A DNA stretch of 64,000 nucleotides from Pseudobdellovibrionaceae bacterium (GTDB lineage: Bacteria > Bdellovibrionota > Bdellovibrionia > Bdellovibrionales > Bdellovibrionaceae): positions 124,001-188,000 of the forward strand of contig JALHMX010000002.1 in assembly GCA_022843825.1 (NCBI GenBank), read 5' to 3'. Numbering within the stretch: the first letter of the stretch is position 1; each line of letters starts with the position of its first letter. The translations under genes were made by a program, and so were the position numbers. The notes beneath the pieces were generated by a model. It saw only the letters and a program-made list of their open reading frames with translations, ran no database searches and had not been told where the DNA came from. This document shows positions 61,329-64,000 of this stretch, in pieces.

Positions 61329-62155
61329 GTTAGTTCCTCGTCTTGTAGCAGATTAAAAAATTGCAATGTTAAGCAATATAATTTTTCTTTTTTTATTTTA
61401 GGTGAACGACTTGCTGAATTTAAATTTTTATCTAAATAACGAAGAGCCAACGTTTTAATGTCCGCCATGATATTTTCCACCTCTGAGGAGGGAAGAGCCA
61501 CTATCGTCGATGAAGCAAAGCGTTTATTCATGGGTTGCTCATCCAAAGCCGCTTTTGCTTTGGTGATCATTTGCTTGTGAAACTGTCGAATGGCCAGCGA
61601 TGAAACGCCATCGCCCATACGGTGTGATTGATTGCTTTCAAAGATACCATCAGAGTTCTTTTTTATCAGTTCAAGTTTAACTAAGCGTTGGATGGCTTTG
61701 TTCATTTCAGAGGGTTTTATACCCAGAGCCTTAGCCGCTTTGGTGACAGAGCTGTATTTGGTGGCATTGATACTCAGAAGCTCTATGTAGGCTAAATGGT
61801 ACCAGTTGGAAACAATTTTAAACTGGTCCAGCGAAATCGAATGCATCTGTGCCGATAGACGGGATTCGATTCGAACTTTAAGTTCTTGTTTCGTTTCCTG
61901 GTCCTTACATCGTTCAAGTTGAATAAGGTCTATCCAGTGATTTCTTTGTTCTAAATTTAATCCTATAGCTTTGCTTAGTGAAACAATACGAGCATCTGAA
62001 ATTTTGAGTCGACCACGCAAGTAATCATTTAAGGTCGATACACTTAAAGACAAATCCCGGGCAAAGGCCCTTTGAGAATAAGCTTTGCGCCGAGCCATAC
62101 GATTTTGTAACTCATTGCTGAGATAATCTGTATGTTTACTTACAAATAAATCCAT
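61325..62155 (-). CDS. TIGR02147-family regulator (DUF4423)
   Basis: 276 aa. An N-terminal HTH lies near residues 28-55 (RAFARDLSLSVSTLNDYLRG), similar to a Cro/C1-like HTH, with the C-terminal domain of TIGR02147. The family is known in Fibrobacter and Bdellovibrio; targets are unknown. It is the first gene of an operon with two exported proteins, and repeated boxes lie between it and the divergent operon, giving a likely binding region. Confidence 0.85.
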   Translation of the reverse strand: MDLFVSKHTDYLSNELQNRMARRKAYSQRAFARDLSLSVSTLNDYLRGRLKISDARIVSLSKAIGLNLEQRNHWIDLIQLERCKDQETKQELKVRIESRLSAQMHSISLDQFKIVSNWYHLAYIELLSINATKYSSVTKAAKALGIKPSEMNKAIQRLVKLELIKKNSDGIFESNQSHRMGDGVSSLAIRQFHKQMITKAKAALDEQPMNKRFASSTIVALPSSEVENIMADIKTLALRYLDKNLNSASRSPKIKKEKLYCLTLQFFNLLQDEELT

Positions 62156-62230
62156 AGCACCGTTTTACTTCGGCTGACGTCATAGTCAATGCCTTTATAA
62201 TCCCGAGTAAGACTTTGTAAAATGTCTACA

Positions 62231-62250
62231 CCGAACACTTCCGAACACTT
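62231..62250. promoter_or_regulatory. Tandem box of two CCGAACACTT units
   Basis: CCGAACACTT occurs twice in perfect tandem (62231-62240, 62241-62250). A related copy (62318-62337) lies 87 bases right, giving two 20-base boxes in the gap between the TIGR02147 operon and the divergent lipoprotein operon. Probable operator, possibly for the TIGR02147 protein itself; binding is inferred. Confidence 0.55.
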
Positions 62251-62317
62251 TTTATAAGGTCTAAAAACGATTTAAACACCAGTGGCTGCGAAGATGTTCT
62301 GCATTTTTTTAATTTTA

Positions 62318-62337
62318 CCGAACACTTCCGGACAGAC
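62318..62337. promoter_or_regulatory. Second box, one exact and one varied unit
   Basis: CCGAACACTT (62318-62327) followed by CCGGACAGAC, which matches the unit at 6 of its first 7 positions. The second unit forms a dyad with TCCGG at 62340-62344 (CCGGA...TCCGG). It lies 71 bases before the lipoprotein ATG. Confidence 0.5.
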
Positions 62338-62407
62338 ATTCCGGCGACGGGCTATCCAAACAAACTTTTTTAAAATACGAATACTAAAAAACAACAAAAG
62401 GAGTTTT

Positions 62408-62929
62408 ATGAAAAAAATAAATTTACTGTGCATGCCACTGGCGTTTTTTATTTTCGCTGGCTGTGATGTGAAAAGCGAAAATGCAGAAGCCCCCGTTGCG
62501 GCGAAGCAGATCATCAACCCGAATGATCAGTATTGGTCAATTGAATCTAAAAGCTGCGATGGTGTGCCCTTAACAATGTTAGGCTCGGAACGCATCAGGC
62601 TTTCAGATGGAGCATTTATCCATGGCTATGTAACAAAAGTCACGCTGACGGACATTTGTATAGATACGGACGCCTACTACAGAGTTATTGAAAAGTATGA
62701 TGCTAACACCGAGATTTACAATGAAACGTCCAGTCTTATGAGCGAAAAGAAAAGAATCATTTGCTACAATCAAAATACCGGAGACAAGCTTTCAGAACAA
62801 ACAGTAGACGTTCCTTTTCAAACCCACAAGCTACTGGTTAACGTCAATCAAGATGCAGGCACGATCAGCCTTTATAACACCAGTCAATGTAATGGATTAC
62901 TCACTTACTCAGTTAAACTTTCACCATAA
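62408..62929 (+). CDS. Lipoprotein divergent from the TIGR02147 operon
   Basis: 173 aa from ATG 62408 (AAAAGGAG upstream). Lipobox FAGC after a hydrophobic segment (Cys about 19). The mature domain is beta-rich with five further Cys (two of them in VKSENA region-free parts: SKSCDG, TDICID, RIICYN, SQCNG). No family identified. First of a three-gene envelope group; probably controlled with the repeated boxes. Confidence 0.75.
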   Translation: MKKINLLCMPLAFFIFAGCDVKSENAEAPVAAKQIINPNDQYWSIESKSCDGVPLTMLGSERIRLSDGAFIHGYVTKVTLTDICIDTDAYYRVIEKYDANTEIYNETSSLMSEKKRIICYNQNTGDKLSEQTVDVPFQTHKLLVNVNQDAGTISLYNTSQCNGLLTYSVKLSP

Positions 62930-62940
62930 AGGATATGAAT

Positions 62941-63561
62941 ATGAAAAAAGTAAAAAACATAACTCTAGCAATTTTAATAGCTCAGTTGATTGGATTCTCT
63001 GCGTTGGCATCCGATAAAGCTTCGACGCAAAGTAACTACGCTGTTTCGCCAATCGTTGGAACAACGGCGTATGCTCTTGAAAACACGTCTCTTCAAAACA
63101 CTTCTAAAGGGGGTATTACTTTCGGTATAGCCCTTCAAAAGGTGATCGATAACTACTGGGAACTGGAAGGCGGCATCAATTACTTTGAGACCTTTTCACA
63201 ACTAACAGGAATAGTGCCGACATCAATAGAAGTTAAAAATTTAGGAATTCTGCTTAAATCTAAGTACTACTTCAACAAACAAGAAAATGAAGTCTATAAC
63301 TTTTATTTTACCGGCGCCTTAACGCCAAGTTTTGTTTTATCTTCTAAGGCAAAAAATGATATTGCGGATACCGATCTTATGTCTGACACCAATAAATTAG
63401 GTCTATTTGCTAATCTGGGTGTGGGGACTGATATTAATTTTGATGGAGGAAAAGTCAATGTCGATTTGACTTACAGTCGCGCTTTAAATCAATTTAACCA
63501 GAATATTGATGGTGCTTTTGCCGGTTGGCAACTTGCAGCCGGATATTCAATCCAACTTTAA
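62941..63561 (+). CDS. Small outer-membrane beta-barrel protein
   Basis: 206 aa from ATG 62941, which has AAAGGA at a better distance than the ATG at 62935. Signal peptide (cut after ALAS). Alternating beta strands and a C-terminal QLAAGYSIQL suggest an OmpW/OmpA-like barrel. Encoded between two lipoproteins. Function not known. Confidence 0.75.
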   Translation: MKKVKNITLAILIAQLIGFSALASDKASTQSNYAVSPIVGTTAYALENTSLQNTSKGGITFGIALQKVIDNYWELEGGINYFETFSQLTGIVPTSIEVKNLGILLKSKYYFNKQENEVYNFYFTGALTPSFVLSSKAKNDIADTDLMSDTNKLGLFANLGVGTDINFDGGKVNVDLTYSRALNQFNQNIDGAFAGWQLAAGYSIQL

Positions 63562-63570
63562 GGGGAACAA

Positions 63571-64000
63571 ATGAAAACAAAATTATTATTACTCATGATG
63601 ACCTCAACTTTTTTATTAAGCTGTGCAGGCTCGCGTAAAGTAGAAGTCGCAGAAATTAAAACAGTGCGCAGCTTTGCTCTAACTAATTTTAGTGCCATGT
63701 TGCCGTCTTCGGCTTTAAGCAGCAATGCTGCGGTAAAAAACTCAGAAGATATAGATCAGATGTACGAAGCGCTAAATCAAAAGCTGTCTAGTTTTTTAAA
63801 AGCCAAATCGATAAAAAGATCAGCCTTGGTGGCTAACGAACACTATGTGAAAGCTTATGATGGAACCATGAAGGGATTTCAGAATAAAAATATTGATATG
63901 TCTTCTATGCGATATGAAGTTGTGCAAATCATGGATAGCGAAAGTATGCGCCTATTGGATACCACAGGACGTGATCAGTTGATGAAGGCACTTAATGTTG
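63571..64000 (+). CDS. Lipoprotein, 3' end outside the window
   Basis: At least 143 residues, open at the right edge. AAGGGG lies shortly before the ATG at 63571. A lipobox LLSC (Cys about residue 18) follows a hydrophobic segment. The visible sequence is helical and Lys/Ser-rich with no family match. Third gene of the operon divergent from TIGR02147. Confidence 0.75.
   Translation, partial: MKTKLLLLMMTSTFLLSCAGSRKVEVAEIKTVRSFALTNFSAMLPSSALSSNAAVKNSEDIDQMYEALNQKLSSFLKAKSIKRSALVANEHYVKAYDGTMKGFQNKNIDMSSMRYEVVQIMDSESMRLLDTTGRDQLMKALNV

Noticed and set aside
61325-62155. Prophage or toxin-antitoxin regulator reading of the HTH gene
   Set aside because: Length and C-terminal domain fit TIGR02147; no phage genes are present.
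1-64000. CRISPR arrays or rRNA genes
   Set aside because: No regularly spaced repeats of CRISPR type and no rRNA sequence were noticed on reading; only one tRNA was found.

Overview
The window is a compact, low-GC (roughly 40% by eye), gene-dense bacterial chromosome segment with short intergenic gaps, many ATGA-type overlaps and frequent changes of strand. Gene content suggests a member of Bdellovibrionota, plausibly a Bdellovibrio or Pseudobdellovibrio-like predator. Pointers are a TIGR02147-family regulator, an SPL-family radical SAM protein in a genome with no other sporulation gene in view, many short exported proteins and small outer-membrane barrels, and secreted proteases. This assignment is inference from gene content; no rRNA is present.

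Layout. 1-7.5 kb: end of a DUF3137 protein; cdd-maf-receiver-like operon; folE2, a Fur-family gene with a candidate Fur box, and uvrA. 7.5-11.5 kb: SPL-like radical SAM operon, a HAD-like protein, a 55-bp palindrome, a FecR/AgmX-like protein and secG. 11.6-17 kb: tmk-holB-tatD-gap-pgk-tpiA, joining replication genes to lower glycolysis. 17-24.4 kb: a small zinc-ribbon protein, ilvA and a SIMPL protein, a divergent hydantoinase-like pair on the other strand, then hisC and cmk. 24.4-29.6 kb: rpsA, sppA, a HIT protein, a rhomboid protease, an unannotated 58-aa gene and fliL. 29.6-36 kb: LysR regulator, pyruvate-dikinase regulator, nusB and nrdR, and an rsmB-type methyltransferase. 36-44.8 kb: a REP-associated transposase (RAYT), menB, lgt, an ABC system with a His-rich permease, an ABC1 kinase, lipoproteins and an epimerase. 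44.8-55.3 kb: AlkB-like monooxygenase, TrhA and YhhN membrane proteins, GMC oxidoreductase, M4 protease, a LolC/E-type permease with an ATPase lacking its catalytic motifs, YdcF, RidA and exported proteins. 55.4-58.7 kb: tRNA-His, then selD-mnmH (selenouridine tRNA modification) and a GreA/B-like factor. 58.7-64 kb: a TIGR02147 operon encoding two paralogous exported proteins, facing an envelope-protein operon across a region with repeated boxes.

Main points of interest. (1) The TIGR02147 locus pairs an HExxH exported protein with a paralog that has lost the zinc ligands; two 20-bp boxes built from the unit CCGAACACTT lie between it and a divergent lipoprotein/barrel/lipoprotein operon. This is the best candidate here for an undescribed system. 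(2) Three palindromic elements with related core sequences sit at stop codons, and one RAYT lies in the window. (3) An ABC ATPase has lost Walker A, Walker B and signature motifs next to a permease. (4) A diverged HyuA/HyuB-like pair. (5) UvrA has a shortened insertion region. (6) The RAYT promoter predicts a leaderless mRNA.

All functions are read from sequence motifs without database searches.
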